Below are positions 8,456 to 17,232 of a DNA stretch of 64,000 bases, piece by piece. Source of the stretch: JAAGZL01 sp050291725 (GTDB lineage Bacteria; Pseudomonadota; Gammaproteobacteria; Chromatiales; Chromatiaceae). The notes beneath the pieces are model-generated. The model searched no databases and was not told the DNA's origin. It saw nothing but the letters and a program-made list of their open reading frames with translations. Every line of letters starts with the position of its first letter. The first letter of the stretch is position 1. The stretch spans positions 1 through 64,000 of the forward strand of contig JBNKKH010000031.1 in the NCBI GenBank assembly GCA_050291725.1, written 5' to 3'. Made by a program: the position numbers and the translations under genes.

Positions 8456-9367
8456 ATGCCTGCAGCGCAGGAGAAAGATAACAAACAGAAACTATGGTTC
8501 GTCCGTAGGTCAGGCACCATCAAGGGTCCATTCCCTGGCGGTACCCTGCGCCGCTTTCTCCTGTTGGGTCGGGTAGTGCCATCTGATGAGGTAAGCATAG
8601 ATAAAAAGAGCTGGCAGGGAATCATGGATGTGCCTGAGGCGGTTCCGCCGGAGATTCGCAAGGCTGCGGCAGAAGGTAAGCTGTATGAAGTGCTGCAGAC
8701 GAGTATGATTGAGGATGAGCGCAGGGGGGTGGAACGGCGCAACCAAGCAGAGGACATAAAGTATAGAGATAAACGCAAAGGGCAGAGAAGGCAGCAAGAG
8801 CCGGAGCTGATCAAACGCCATCAACTGGCTAAAAGCCAACTGATAGAGCTGTATAAGAAACGTAAAACACCTTACTTGGCATTTATGGTCGTTTCGGTTC
8901 TAGTCGTGGTGGCAGTAAGTGTTGGTTTGTATATAGGTTCTCCTGATGCTATTCCCGATCCTGACTGCAGTGCCAAGGCTGCTCCTGGGGTTAACTGGCG
9001 CAACTGTCGTTTGGGTGCGATTGATTATGAATCGGCAAATCTGCAAGGGGCCATTCTAAATAGCACTGTTTTGCGTATGGCTCGTCTATCTGGAAGCGTT
9101 TTTAACAAAGCGGACATGCAGTATGCCGATCTCTCTGGGGCTGATCTTAGTTATTCTGAGATTGCAGATGCCAAGATGAAGGGGATAAATCTCCAGGGTG
9201 CCGATTTGACCAATGTGGATTTAACCAATAGTGACCTAAGCTATGCCAATCTAAAAAACAGCAAGCTGGGTGGTGCAAAGATTAATGGCGCCAAGCTGAC
9301 GAAGGCGATCTGGATTGATGGCTCTGTTTGTGGTTCTGGTTCTATTGGGAAATGTGTTAAACCGTAG
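8456..9367 (+). CDS. Membrane protein with N-terminal GYF_2-like region and periplasmic pentapeptide repeats
   Basis: The 303-residue protein has three parts. The N-terminal part (KLWFVRRSGTIKGPFPGGTL, then a DEVSIDKKSWQ region) resembles a GYF_2-like domain with the W-x-V-R...GPF pattern. A charged linker (about 70-135) leads to one membrane segment (about 138-160). The exported C-terminal part carries pentapeptide repeats of the A(D/N)Lxx type (ANLQGAILNS, ADLSGADLSYSEIADAK, ADLTNVDLTNSDLSYANLKN), a right-handed beta-helix. Two Cys residues flank the helix at each end. An AGCGGAG ribosome site 7 bp upstream supports the ATG at 8456. Function is unknown. It is single-copy and not in an obvious operon; its stop overlaps the convergent AMMECR1 gene by 11 bp. 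Confidence 0.85.
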   Translation: MPAAQEKDNKQKLWFVRRSGTIKGPFPGGTLRRFLLLGRVVPSDEVSIDKKSWQGIMDVPEAVPPEIRKAAAEGKLYEVLQTSMIEDERRGVERRNQAEDIKYRDKRKGQRRQQEPELIKRHQLAKSQLIELYKKRKTPYLAFMVVSVLVVVAVSVGLYIGSPDAIPDPDCSAKAAPGVNWRNCRLGAIDYESANLQGAILNSTVLRMARLSGSVFNKADMQYADLSGADLSYSEIADAKMKGINLQGADLTNVDLTNSDLSYANLKNSKLGGAKINGAKLTKAIWIDGSVCGSGSIGKCVKP

Positions 9368-9977
9368 ATGTTTCGTTTGCCGCCTTACCTGAAAAACACT
9401 CAGTAGTGTAGCGTTGAATAAGGATATCATTAGCCCAGAAGTCTTTTTCCAAGCCTGCCTTTCTCTTAAGTTGCGTTAGAAATGATTCTGCATCCGGCAG
9501 AGATTCCCAAACAGAAGGTAGGAAAGTTCCCACGAATCTCCCATGTTTCAGTATTAGCCCATCAATGCCAGGACGCAGTTGGGTAATAAGGTCTTGTTCT
9601 GAAGCAAACTCCATTGGATGGGGAGGTGAGAGGATGGAAATATCTAACTCTAGCTCTATCATCTCTGACTCTGATAGTTGTGGAAAACGTGGATCACGAA
9701 ATGCTGCGGCAAAGGCGTTTTCTACTACATCTTTTACCAGCGGTTGCACCGCCTCCAGATGACCTATGCATCCACGTAAATTACCATTTAGATTTAGCGT
9801 GACAAAGCAAGCTAGCTTCTCTTGCAGGTGGGAAGGGTAGCTGTCGACTTCTATATGCATAGGCTGCTCTACAATCAAGCCGTGGACTATAGACTCCTTG
9901 GCTAGTTGTAGCAGCAGCTCTTTTTCAGCTGCTGTAAACTCTAATGAGGGTGGGTTATGAGAATGCATAGGCTCCAT
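9357..9977 (-). CDS. amrA: AmmeMemoRadiSam system protein A (AMMECR1 domain)
   Basis: A 206-residue AMMECR1-family protein. The signature LRGCIGHLEAVQPL lies about residue 74, preceded by a conserved FVTLNLNGN strand and followed by DPRFPQLSESE and LDISILSPPHPM. The family is universal in archaea and eukaryotes and common in bacteria; its biochemical role is not firmly established. In this window it is the downstream gene of a two-gene minus-strand unit with the MEMO1-like gene, which it overlaps by 23 bp. The radical SAM partner is divergent. An alternative start three codons in (ATG at 9968) is possible. Confidence 0.92.
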   Translation of the reverse strand: MEPMHSHNPPSLEFTAAEKELLLQLAKESIVHGLIVEQPMHIEVDSYPSHLQEKLACFVTLNLNGNLRGCIGHLEAVQPLVKDVVENAFAAAFRDPRFPQLSESEMIELELDISILSPPHPMEFASEQDLITQLRPGIDGLILKHGRFVGTFLPSVWESLPDAESFLTQLKRKAGLEKDFWANDILIQRYTTECFSGKAANETSTV

Positions 9978-10758
9978 ATCCTACTACGCGATCCTTAGGT
10001 CCAGCTGTATCTCCTGAATTACGCAGGTCCAGAGTAATAGCTTTAAGGTTTTTATGCAATGCAACCTGAATAAGACCTTTAACCGGAGTCCCACCACAAG
10101 CTTGTGCGTGGGATATCTTGTCTGGTTGTAGCCGTTCTATTGCGTTGCTGGTGGCAGAATCAGCTTCCTTGGCTGTCGCATAATCCAGGTAGTGGCTCAG
10201 ATCTGAGCTGACAACTATAAGTGTCTCGTCTCCTCCCCATAATGTATCAATTACATCAGCCACTGATGCTGGATCGACATCTCCGATAACCAGTGGGACT
10301 ATTTTGAAATTAGTAAGGGTTTCTTGCAGGAAAGGCAGATGTACCTCCAGGCTGTGTTCTTGGGCGAAAGCTTGATCCAAAATCTGTACTTGGGGCAAAT
10401 TTTCAATCAATGATATGGCATCAGAGTCTACCTCTAAATCACCCAACGGAGTGCGAAATGCTTCTGCACTACTCAGGGCCATTCCACGAAACGCAATTCG
10501 GTGCGAGGGCGCGAGCAGAACCACCCTACTTATAGTGTCGGCCACGCTTGCTAGCTGGGCGTATGCGGTTCCGGCTACAGGCCCGGAGTAGATATAACCG
10601 GCGTGTGGAGCAATTAATGCTTTAGGTGGATTGGATGCAGAACAGTTTGCTGCAGAGATGAACTGCTTTACATCCAAGCGCAACTCCTCCGGGTCATCCG
10701 GGTAGAAACTGCCAGCAACGATCGGAGCCTGGACTTTAGTAGCCAATATATTTCTCAC
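9955..10758 (-). CDS. amrB: AmmeMemoRadiSam system protein B (MEMO1-like)
   Basis: This 267-residue MEMO1-family protein shows APIVAGSFYPDDPEEL at the N-terminus, APHAGYIYSGPVAGTAY, VVSSDLSHYLDY and a closing GYGAYAF. MEMO proteins share the fold of extradiol dioxygenases, with His and Cys residues lining the metal-binding pocket; the His residues in APHAGY, LAPSHRI and DLSHY are present here. GTG at 10758 is the chosen start because the conserved region begins about ten residues later; no strong ribosome site is visible before it. It is co-transcribed with the AMMECR1 gene and faces the radical SAM gene across a 209-bp divergent intergenic region. Confidence 0.92.
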   Translation of the reverse strand: MRNILATKVQAPIVAGSFYPDDPEELRLDVKQFISAANCSASNPPKALIAPHAGYIYSGPVAGTAYAQLASVADTISRVVLLAPSHRIAFRGMALSSAEAFRTPLGDLEVDSDAISLIENLPQVQILDQAFAQEHSLEVHLPFLQETLTNFKIVPLVIGDVDPASVADVIDTLWGGDETLIVVSSDLSHYLDYATAKEADSATSNAIERLQPDKISHAQACGGTPVKGLIQVALHKNLKAITLDLRNSGDTAGPKDRVVGYGAYAFS

Positions 10759-10967
10759 TGATGCTTAGTTATGATCTAAGTGAATTATTGTTTGTACATT
10801 AATAAACTAGATCAGATAGGTGGAAAATCAAGCATTATTAATTACCTGAACCGTCTATCCTATTAACAGAGCGATACTTTATATCTAACACTGTTTCAGG
10901 TTTATAAACGGCGGGGGCATATCATGGGGTAGATCTAAGCTATTTTCCGACTAAATATTGGCATAGC

Positions 10968-12002
10968 TTGCCGGATGGTAGGGTGCAGTGTGATGTTTGT
11001 CCTAGATTCTGCAAAATAAAGGAGGGCAAGCAGGGCCTATGCTTTGTACGAGAGAACCGACATGGGGAGGTGGTGCTGACTACCTATGGAAGGTCTAGCG
11101 GTTTTTGCGTTGATCCTATTGAGAAGAAGCCTCTGAATCACTTTCTGCCCGGGACTCCGGTTCTATCTTTTGGTACAGCGGGATGTAATCTCACCTGTAA
11201 GTTTTGTCAGAACTGGGATATGAGTAAATCTCGCGAGATTGATATTCTGGCCGAGGATGCCACTCCAGAGGCAATCGCCATCAAGGCAAAAGAGCTAGGC
11301 TGTCGCAGTGTCGCCTTTACCTACAATGATCCTGTAATCTTTTTGGAGTATGCCGATGATACCGCCAAGGCCTGCCACGCTATTGGGATAAAGAGTGTAG
11401 CTGTGACCGCTGGTTATATATTGCCAGCTCCGCGGCAGCAGCTGTTTCGCCATATAGATGCTGCAAATGTGGATCTAAAGGGCTTTAGCGAAGAGTTTTA
11501 CCAGTCGCACTGCAGTGGAGAGCTGCGCACTGTATTAAATACTTTGCTCTATCTCCGCCATGAGACAGATGTCTGGTTGGAGCTTACCACCTTGCTGATA
11601 CCCGGTTTGAACGATTCAACTAGGGAGTTGCAGGAGATGACCAGCTGGGTAGTAGATAATCTGGGGCCAGATGTGCCCATGCATTTTTCCGCCTTTCATC
11701 CAGCCTGGAAGATGCAGAATATTCCTTCGACTCCGGTAAGCACCCTAATCAGGGCGCGGCAGATAGCCCTTAACAACGGGGTAAACTACGCCTATACCGG
11801 TAATGCCAGAAATCCACAAGGTGATAGCACCTGGTGTGCTAATTGCGGGGAGCTGTTGATATCCCGTGATTGGTATGAGCTTGGAAGTTGGAATTTAGAT
11901 TCAGCAGCAAGATGCAGCTCATGTGGCCACAGATGCGCTGGGGTTTTTGAGGAGAGGGCGGGGGAGTGGGGTGCGCGTAGGCTTCCGGTCAGAATGTCGT
12001 AG
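10968..12002 (+). CDS. amrS: AmmeMemoRadiSam system radical SAM enzyme (N-terminal start disturbed)
   Basis: The protein carries the radical SAM cluster motif CNLTCKFCQNW (Cx3Cx2C), an N-terminal Cys region (CDVCPRFCKI...GLCFVREN), the family segment YGRSSGFCVDPIEKKPLNHF, and a C-terminal zinc-ribbon-like part (CANCGE...CSSCGHRC). It is the third member of the AmmeMemoRadiSam system, divergent from A and B. The listed start is a TTG at 10968, but family-like sequence (YFPTKYWHS) continues in frame upstream to about 10929 with no ATG, GTG or TTG. An ATG at 10924, with a G-rich ribosome site, is one base out of frame and reads into TAG. A 1-nt loss in the G run at 10926-10929 would explain this, so the true start may be 10924. 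Confidence 0.9.
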   Translation: MPDGRVQCDVCPRFCKIKEGKQGLCFVRENRHGEVVLTTYGRSSGFCVDPIEKKPLNHFLPGTPVLSFGTAGCNLTCKFCQNWDMSKSREIDILAEDATPEAIAIKAKELGCRSVAFTYNDPVIFLEYADDTAKACHAIGIKSVAVTAGYILPAPRQQLFRHIDAANVDLKGFSEEFYQSHCSGELRTVLNTLLYLRHETDVWLELTTLLIPGLNDSTRELQEMTSWVVDNLGPDVPMHFSAFHPAWKMQNIPSTPVSTLIRARQIALNNGVNYAYTGNARNPQGDSTWCANCGELLISRDWYELGSWNLDSAARCSSCGHRCAGVFEERAGEWGARRLPVRMS

Positions 12003-12038
12003 AAGCCATATTCTCCATGCGATTTTCTGGGTGCTAGC

Positions 12039-12776
12039 TTAAAGTCCAATAACCTCAAGTGCACGGGAGAATAGCCCTTTCTCCTCCTCCGGCTTCTGTT
12101 CTACCTCTTCTGTAGCCTTTTCTACAACCTCAGCCTCTTCTACTGCCTGTTGTTGCACATCTGCTTGATCCACAGCCTGGGAAACCTCAGCCTGAGCATC
12201 TTCTACCGTTTCAGGTAGATCGCCTCCGCTCTCTTGCCCCATCTCTGGTAGTTGATTCTCCTCAGATTCAGTTGCGCTGGCACTCTCTTCTTCATCCGTA
12301 TCTATTCCTACGCTCTCCAGGGCGCTTGAGAAAAACCCCTTATCCTTTTTGTTATTGTCCGGTACGCTGAATACTGTCTCTGGTGCATCGGCCAAAGGGT
12401 CTTTTTTAGGCTCGGGGCGGAAGTCGCCATCAATGCGTACCAGAATGTCGTCCTCAAAAAATAGTGCAATATGGGTTTTATTGTCGGTGCCGCCACCCAC
12501 CTCTTTGGTGTAGACGTAGTCCCAGCGATCCTGGTGGAAGGCATCTACCAGCAGTGGAGTACCCAGAACGTAGGCAACCTGTCGTCTATTCATTCCAGGC
12601 TCCAGCTTATCCACCATCTCCTGGGTTACCACATTACCCTGCTGAATAGTTGGTTGGTATAGTAGTGGGGTTTTACCCAGTGCATCTGGCACAGCATCAC
12701 CTAGTTCCTGCAGAGTGTTGCAGCCGCTCAAAGTAAGACTTGTGACACAGAGCCAGAGGACTAAAGACTTTTGCAT
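12039..12776 (-). CDS. bamE: Outer-membrane assembly lipoprotein BamE (SmpA/OmlA) with long acidic C-terminal extension
   Basis: The 245-residue precursor has a lipoprotein signal with lipobox LSGC (Cys19) and a BamE domain (about 38-120: QGNVVTQEMVDKLEPGMNRRQV, VLGTPLL, RWDYVY, LFFEDDILVRIDGDF). BamE is a small partner of the BamA complex that folds outer-membrane proteins. Typical BamE ends near residue 110-120; here about 125 further residues follow, rich in Glu, Gln and Ala. The extension holds two copies of one motif, KGFFSSALESVGI (146-158) and KGLFSRALEVIGL (233-245, the extreme C-terminus). It is divergent from fur, a standard gammaproteobacterial arrangement, and converges with amrS. 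Confidence 0.92.
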   Translation of the reverse strand: MQKSLVLWLCVTSLTLSGCNTLQELGDAVPDALGKTPLLYQPTIQQGNVVTQEMVDKLEPGMNRRQVAYVLGTPLLVDAFHQDRWDYVYTKEVGGGTDNKTHIALFFEDDILVRIDGDFRPEPKKDPLADAPETVFSVPDNNKKDKGFFSSALESVGIDTDEEESASATESEENQLPEMGQESGGDLPETVEDAQAEVSQAVDQADVQQQAVEEAEVVEKATEEVEQKPEEEKGLFSRALEVIGL

Positions 12777-12903
12777 TAGATAACAACCCAGTATGATTAA
12801 ATTTAGTTGGCGAATGATACCCGATTCGTCTGATTAAGACACTAGGGCCAGTTTACACTATTGCTGATATATAGCGTAAACAGACCTTTAAGGAGAGATT
12901 TAG

Positions 12904-13329
12904 TTGCAAGATAAAGAGATAAGAGATGCTGGACTGAAAGTTACGGTTCCGCGCGTTAAAATTCTGGAAGTTCTGGAAAATTGCGGTGATCAACATGTAA
13001 GTGCCGAGGATCTCTACAAAATTTTACTGCAGCAGGGAGAGGAGATTAGCCTGGCTACCGTATATCGGGTGCTGACTCAGTTTGAGATTGCTGAGCTGGT
13101 TACTAGACACAATTTTGAGGGTGGTTTTGCCGTTTATGAGCTGAACCGGGGTGAGCATCACGACCATATCATGTGCGTGGTGTGCGGTAAGGTGGTTGAA
13201 TTTACCGATGATGTAATCGAAAAGCGTCAGCATGAGATTGCCAAGAAAAACGGTTTCGAGATAGAGGATCATACACTGGTAATCTATGGCCGCTGTGACA
13301 ACCCAGCCTGCAAGATTAGTAAAGCTTAA
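12904..13329 (+). CDS. fur: Ferric uptake regulator Fur
   Basis: A 141-residue Fur-family repressor that represses iron-uptake genes when loaded with Fe(II). The winged-helix half contains GLKVTVPRVKIL and SLATVYRVLTQFE. The metal-binding half contains HHDHIMCVVCGKVVEF, with a CxxC zinc ligand pair, and a second pair in CDNPAC near the C-terminus. The start is TTG at 12904; AAGGAG at 12890-12895 lies at suitable spacing, and no ATG is available in frame near the conserved N-terminus. Divergent from bamE across 127 bp. No good Fur-box match was recognised there. Confidence 0.95.
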   Translation: MQDKEIRDAGLKVTVPRVKILEVLENCGDQHVSAEDLYKILLQQGEEISLATVYRVLTQFEIAELVTRHNFEGGFAVYELNRGEHHDHIMCVVCGKVVEFTDDVIEKRQHEIAKKNGFEIEDHTLVIYGRCDNPACKISKA

Positions 13330-13424
13330 GGAACCTCCGATCAATTGGTGAACTAGCATCTTGCGCCATGAATATGAACATCTTAGGGCGCAGTCTGCAG
13401 CATCCAGAAATAATCATGAATTCC

Positions 13425-15095
13425 CTAGATTTGGGAGTTAGAGATCATCTCCTGGGCATGGGCCAGGGTTTGGTCGGTAATTGTAACTCCCCCCAGCATG
13501 CGGGCTATCTCCTGTACCCTCTGTTCTGCGTCCAGTTGGATTACTTCACTCTGCACTGATCCGTTTTCTCCACCCTTGGTAACCTGCATATGGTTATGGC
13601 CCTGGGATGCTACTTGGGCCAGATGGGTCACACAGAGTACCTGTCGATACTCTGCAAGTTCTCGCAGTAGTCTTCCCACAATCTCTGCTGTCCCTCCACC
13701 TATGCCTACGTCAACCTCATCAAAGATCAGGATAGGGGTGCCGGAGCAGCGGGTTGTAGCGACCTGTATGGCTAGGCTGATCCGCGACAGTTCACCGCCA
13801 GAAGCTACCTTGGCTAGCGGTTTTGCTGGTTGCCCTGGATTGGCCGTAACCAGGAACTCAATACGGTTGAGGCCATTGGCGCTGGCCTTTTCTAGGTTTA
13901 GGGACTCAATCTCAATCTCTAGGCGTCCGTCTGGCATACCCAAAGTATTCATACTGCTGGTGACTTCATTGGAGAGGGCTGTAGCCGCCTTGTGTCTGCT
14001 GGCATCCAGTTTCTGTGCATATTCCAAATAACTTGCCTGGCTATCTTCTACTTGCTGTTCCAGTTCGGTTAGATGCACTCCTGCGTGTTCCAACTTCTCC
14101 AACTCCTGTTCCAGAGTGGACCTGGTTTGATTGATCTCCTCTGGTTTGCATCTGTATTTGCGGGCAATGTCATGGATATCACTGAGACGCTGTTCCACCT
14201 GCTCCAATTGGGCCGGATCTAGCTCAATTTCATCAGCATATTGACGCAGGGAGTGGGTGGCTTCTTGAATCTGAATGACAGCCCCATCCAGCATTTCGTG
14301 TACTTCGGAGAGAGCTGGGTCGGCGCTGAGCATCTGCTCAAGTTCGGTCTGAATCCTGGAGAGCTGGCTCTGAATGGCGCCCTCGTCATCATACAGGGTA
14401 GAGAGGATAAGTCCGCAGCCACTTTTGAGCATGCCTGCGTTGCTTAGTTTGGCGTGGTCTCTATCCAGCTCTTCCAGTTCTGACTCTCCCAGTTTTAACT
14501 CATTCAGTTCAGCGACTTGGTAGCGCAGCAGCTCCAATCTTTCACTGCGCGCACTGGAGGCACTCCTCAATCGGTCTAACTCATCCTGTGATTCACGCCA
14601 CTGCTGGAAGATGGCTGCTGTCTGTTGCAGCAGTTTTTGATTATCAGCATACTCATCCAGCAGTTTCCGCTGTTGGTCTCGTTTCAGTAGCGATTGGTGG
14701 GCATGCTGACCATGGATGTCTACCAGCCGGTCTCCTAAATTTTGTAGCAGCTTTACTGGTACCGGACTGCCGTTGATAAAGGCCTTGGAGCTAGAGGAGC
14801 GCGACAATACTCGGCGCAGTATGCATTCGCCACCAGTATCTAGAGAGTTTTCCTGTAGCCAGTTTTTTACTCCATCCAGTTGGCTGATCTCAAGAGTAGC
14901 GGTGATTTCTGCTCGATCTGCTCCTTCTCGGATCATATCGTTATCTGCCCGCTCTCCCAACACCAGACCCAGAGCATCTATTAGTATCGATTTGCCAGCA
15001 CCGGTCTCACCTGTGAGGGTAGTCATGCCGGGACGTAGTTCCAGCTCCAGTGAGGAGACAATGGCCAGATCTTTTATGTGTATGAGAGACAGCAT
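13425..15095 (-). CDS. recN: DNA repair protein RecN
   Basis: A 556-residue SMC-like ATPase involved in double-strand-break repair. Walker A is LTGETGAGKSILIDAL (about 28-43); a long coiled-coil follows, then the ABC signature VASGGELSRISLAIQ and Walker B ILIFDEVDVGIGG. Length and motif order are those of the RecN family. It lies 20 bp downstream of nadK on the same strand, so the two are probably co-transcribed, as in many Gammaproteobacteria. It converges with fur. Confidence 0.96.
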   Translation of the reverse strand: MLSLIHIKDLAIVSSLELELRPGMTTLTGETGAGKSILIDALGLVLGERADNDMIREGADRAEITATLEISQLDGVKNWLQENSLDTGGECILRRVLSRSSSSKAFINGSPVPVKLLQNLGDRLVDIHGQHAHQSLLKRDQQRKLLDEYADNQKLLQQTAAIFQQWRESQDELDRLRSASSARSERLELLRYQVAELNELKLGESELEELDRDHAKLSNAGMLKSGCGLILSTLYDDEGAIQSQLSRIQTELEQMLSADPALSEVHEMLDGAVIQIQEATHSLRQYADEIELDPAQLEQVEQRLSDIHDIARKYRCKPEEINQTRSTLEQELEKLEHAGVHLTELEQQVEDSQASYLEYAQKLDASRHKAATALSNEVTSSMNTLGMPDGRLEIEIESLNLEKASANGLNRIEFLVTANPGQPAKPLAKVASGGELSRISLAIQVATTRCSGTPILIFDEVDVGIGGGTAEIVGRLLRELAEYRQVLCVTHLAQVASQGHNHMQVTKGGENGSVQSEVIQLDAEQRVQEIARMLGGVTITDQTLAHAQEMISNSQI

Positions 15096-15115
15096 CTATT
15101 AATCTAGTGTCTAGC

Positions 15116-15982
15116 CTAAGCCGGGCTTTCACTCCAACCTAATTTTACTCTTAGGGTATTGAAGTGATCGTGGTCTGTGGGGTGGATGAGGCGAACTGGA
15201 TTGCGATGTTTATTAATTACGATTGTTCCGTCTTCAGGCTGGGTGGTTTTTAGCCCATCACGGGTGACATGTATATCCCTATATGTGGTTTGGCCGCAGA
15301 CCACAACCTTAATCTCTGCATCTCCATCTACCACTATTGGTCTGTTGCTTAGACTGTGCGGACAGATTGGCACCAGTATATTGGCATTCATGTTGGGGTG
15401 GACCAGTGGTCCGCCACAGGAGAGGTTGTAGGCGGTTGAACCTGTGGGGGTAGAAATAATAAAACCGTCAGAGCGTTGGGTATTCACCAGCTGACCATTC
15501 ACGTATGTCTCATACTCAATCATGCGTGAGATGTTCCATTTATGGATTACCACATCATTTAAAGCGCAAAAAATATCACCAGCTACCTCTACCTCAAGCA
15601 TGGTACGCTTCTCTTCAATGTACTCTCCATCCAGAATATCACCGATTGCTTCGAACATGACGAAGGGGGAGATGTCGGTGAGGAATCCCAGGCGACCCAT
15701 ATTTACTCCGAGTAGAGCAACCTGATACTCCGATAGGCTGTCGGCGGTGTGCAGTAGAGTGCCATCACCACCAACCGCAATAGCAAGGTCACAATACTGG
15801 CCAATCTCATCCATATCGGCGGTCTGTAGACCATGTCCATCCAGATATTTTGCTGTATTCTCTTCCAGCAGTACTTTCAGTCCACGGCCGAGTAAAAAGT
15901 CGCTCAGGCTAAGCATGGTATCTTGGATGCCGCTGCCGCCATGTTTTCCTATAAGCCCGATTGAACGGAATTCTTGTTTCAT
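15116..15982 (-). CDS. nadK: NAD kinase
   Basis: The protein phosphorylates NAD to NADP. It carries GLIGKHG at the N-terminus, the catalytic AVGGDGTLLHTA motif, a GRLGFLTDI segment, TPTGSTAYNLSCGGPLVHP and PHSLSNRPIVV. The frame is open upstream to 16087, but the family N-terminus corresponds to ATG at 15982 (MKQEFRSIGLIG), giving 288 residues, close to the usual 290; the extra upstream 35 residues look non-conserved. It is upstream of recN in a likely operon and divergent from hrcA. Confidence 0.95.
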   Translation of the reverse strand: MKQEFRSIGLIGKHGGSGIQDTMLSLSDFLLGRGLKVLLEENTAKYLDGHGLQTADMDEIGQYCDLAIAVGGDGTLLHTADSLSEYQVALLGVNMGRLGFLTDISPFVMFEAIGDILDGEYIEEKRTMLEVEVAGDIFCALNDVVIHKWNISRMIEYETYVNGQLVNTQRSDGFIISTPTGSTAYNLSCGGPLVHPNMNANILVPICPHSLSNRPIVVDGDAEIKVVVCGQTTYRDIHVTRDGLKTTQPEDGTIVINKHRNPVRLIHPTDHDHFNTLRVKLGWSESPA

Positions 15983-16112
15983 ATCTCTATTTACCAGAAA
16001 GGATCGACATTTGGTCGCAAGATGGAACTTATCATGGCTCAGGTGTACAGCCAACAATAATCTGTGTAATTCCAAATCTAGATTCATATTAGAATAGGGT
16101 GCGTTATCTTTC

Positions 16113-16140
16113 TTGACTCCATGCTAATCAGGCCGATAAT
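16113..16140 (+). promoter_or_regulatory. Putative sigma-70 promoter of hrcA
   Basis: TTGACT (16113-16118) and GATAAT (16135-16140) each match five of six consensus bases and are separated by 16 bp. They would start transcription about 30 nt before the hrcA GTG. No CIRCE inverted repeat was found near it. Confidence 0.5.
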
Positions 16141-16176
16141 TTATAGTATGTATAGAAGGTTTATTTGAGGTGACAT

Positions 16177-17232
16177 GTGTCAGATAAAAGAGCCGTTAAC
16201 CAAAGCAGTGTTAATGAGCGTGCGCAACATTTTCTGAAAGTGCTGATAGAGCGCTATATAAAGGATGGTGAGCCGGTAGGTTCCCGCACCTTGGCTCAGG
16301 ATGCTGGCATGGATTTGAGTTCTGCTACCATTAGAAACATTATGGCCCATCTGGAAGAGGTAGGGCTGGTTGCCTCTCCCCACACCTCTGCCGGCAGGGT
16401 GCCCACAGTCAACGGCTATCGTATGTTTATCGACTCCCTGTTGACTCTCAAAGACCTAAATAAGGCTGAAATAGATAGTCTCAAGAGTCAGCTGGTCAAA
16501 GATCAGACTTCTACCTCGGTGCTGGAGTCGGCCTCCAAGGTGCTATCCGATGTGACCCATATGGCTGGTGTGGTTATGGTTCCGCGTGGCGATCAAGTCT
16601 CCTTTCTGCATATTGAGTTTCTACCGCTGTCTCCTGATAGCGTAATGGTTATCCTGGTAACCAGGTCTGGAGAGGTGATAAACCGAATCATAACTACCAA
16701 ACGTGCCTATTCAGCTTCAGAGCTGGAGCAGGTGGCAAATTTTATCAATCAGACCTATTCAGGCCAGAGTTTAACCGAGGTTAGGGAGTCTATGGTCAAC
16801 GAAATGCGCCAGGCTAGAGCTGATATGAACCGTATTATGGCCAGAGCCATTGAGATGACCGAGCAGGTTTTGGAGCCGGCGCAAAATGGTGCTGACTGCC
16901 TGATTGCTGGGCAGACAAACTTAATGGAATTCAATGAGTTGTCAAATATGAAGCGGTTGCGTCAACTGTTTGATGCCTTTAATGAAAAACATGAAATAGT
17001 CCATCTCCTGGATGGATGTATGCATGCAGATGGGGTGCAAATATTTATCGGAGAGGAATCCGGCTACCAACATCTAAACAAATGCAGTATCGTTACCGCC
17101 CCCTACGAGGTGAATAATAGGGTTGTGGGCGTGCTGGGAGTGATAGGTCCGAAACGCATGGAGTATGACCGGGTTATTCCGGTTGTGGATGTGACGGCAA
17201 AATTGTTAAGTTCGACCTTGAAACAGCTATAA
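16177..17232 (+). CDS. hrcA: Heat-inducible transcription repressor HrcA
   Basis: A 351-residue HrcA repressor. The N-terminal winged helix contains GEPVGSRTLAQ and SSATIRNIMAHLEE followed by SPHTSAGRVPT; the C-terminal region contains GPKRMEYDRVIPVVD. HrcA normally binds CIRCE operators at groESL or dnaK operons and depends on GroEL for activity. The start is GTG at 16177 with a TGAGG ribosome site. The gene heads hrcA-grpE-dnaK-dnaJ, yet the downstream genes carry sigma-32 promoters rather than a visible CIRCE element, so its operator targets are probably elsewhere. Confidence 0.96.
   Translation: MSDKRAVNQSSVNERAQHFLKVLIERYIKDGEPVGSRTLAQDAGMDLSSATIRNIMAHLEEVGLVASPHTSAGRVPTVNGYRMFIDSLLTLKDLNKAEIDSLKSQLVKDQTSTSVLESASKVLSDVTHMAGVVMVPRGDQVSFLHIEFLPLSPDSVMVILVTRSGEVINRIITTKRAYSASELEQVANFINQTYSGQSLTEVRESMVNEMRQARADMNRIMARAIEMTEQVLEPAQNGADCLIAGQTNLMEFNELSNMKRLRQLFDAFNEKHEIVHLLDGCMHADGVQIFIGEESGYQHLNKCSIVTAPYEVNNRVVGVLGVIGPKRMEYDRVIPVVDVTAKLLSSTLKQL

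Noticed and set aside
10959..10974. Sigma-54-like site TGGCATAGCTTGC
   Set aside because: The GG to GC spacing is two bases short of the required 10, and the site lies within the amrS family-conserved coding part.
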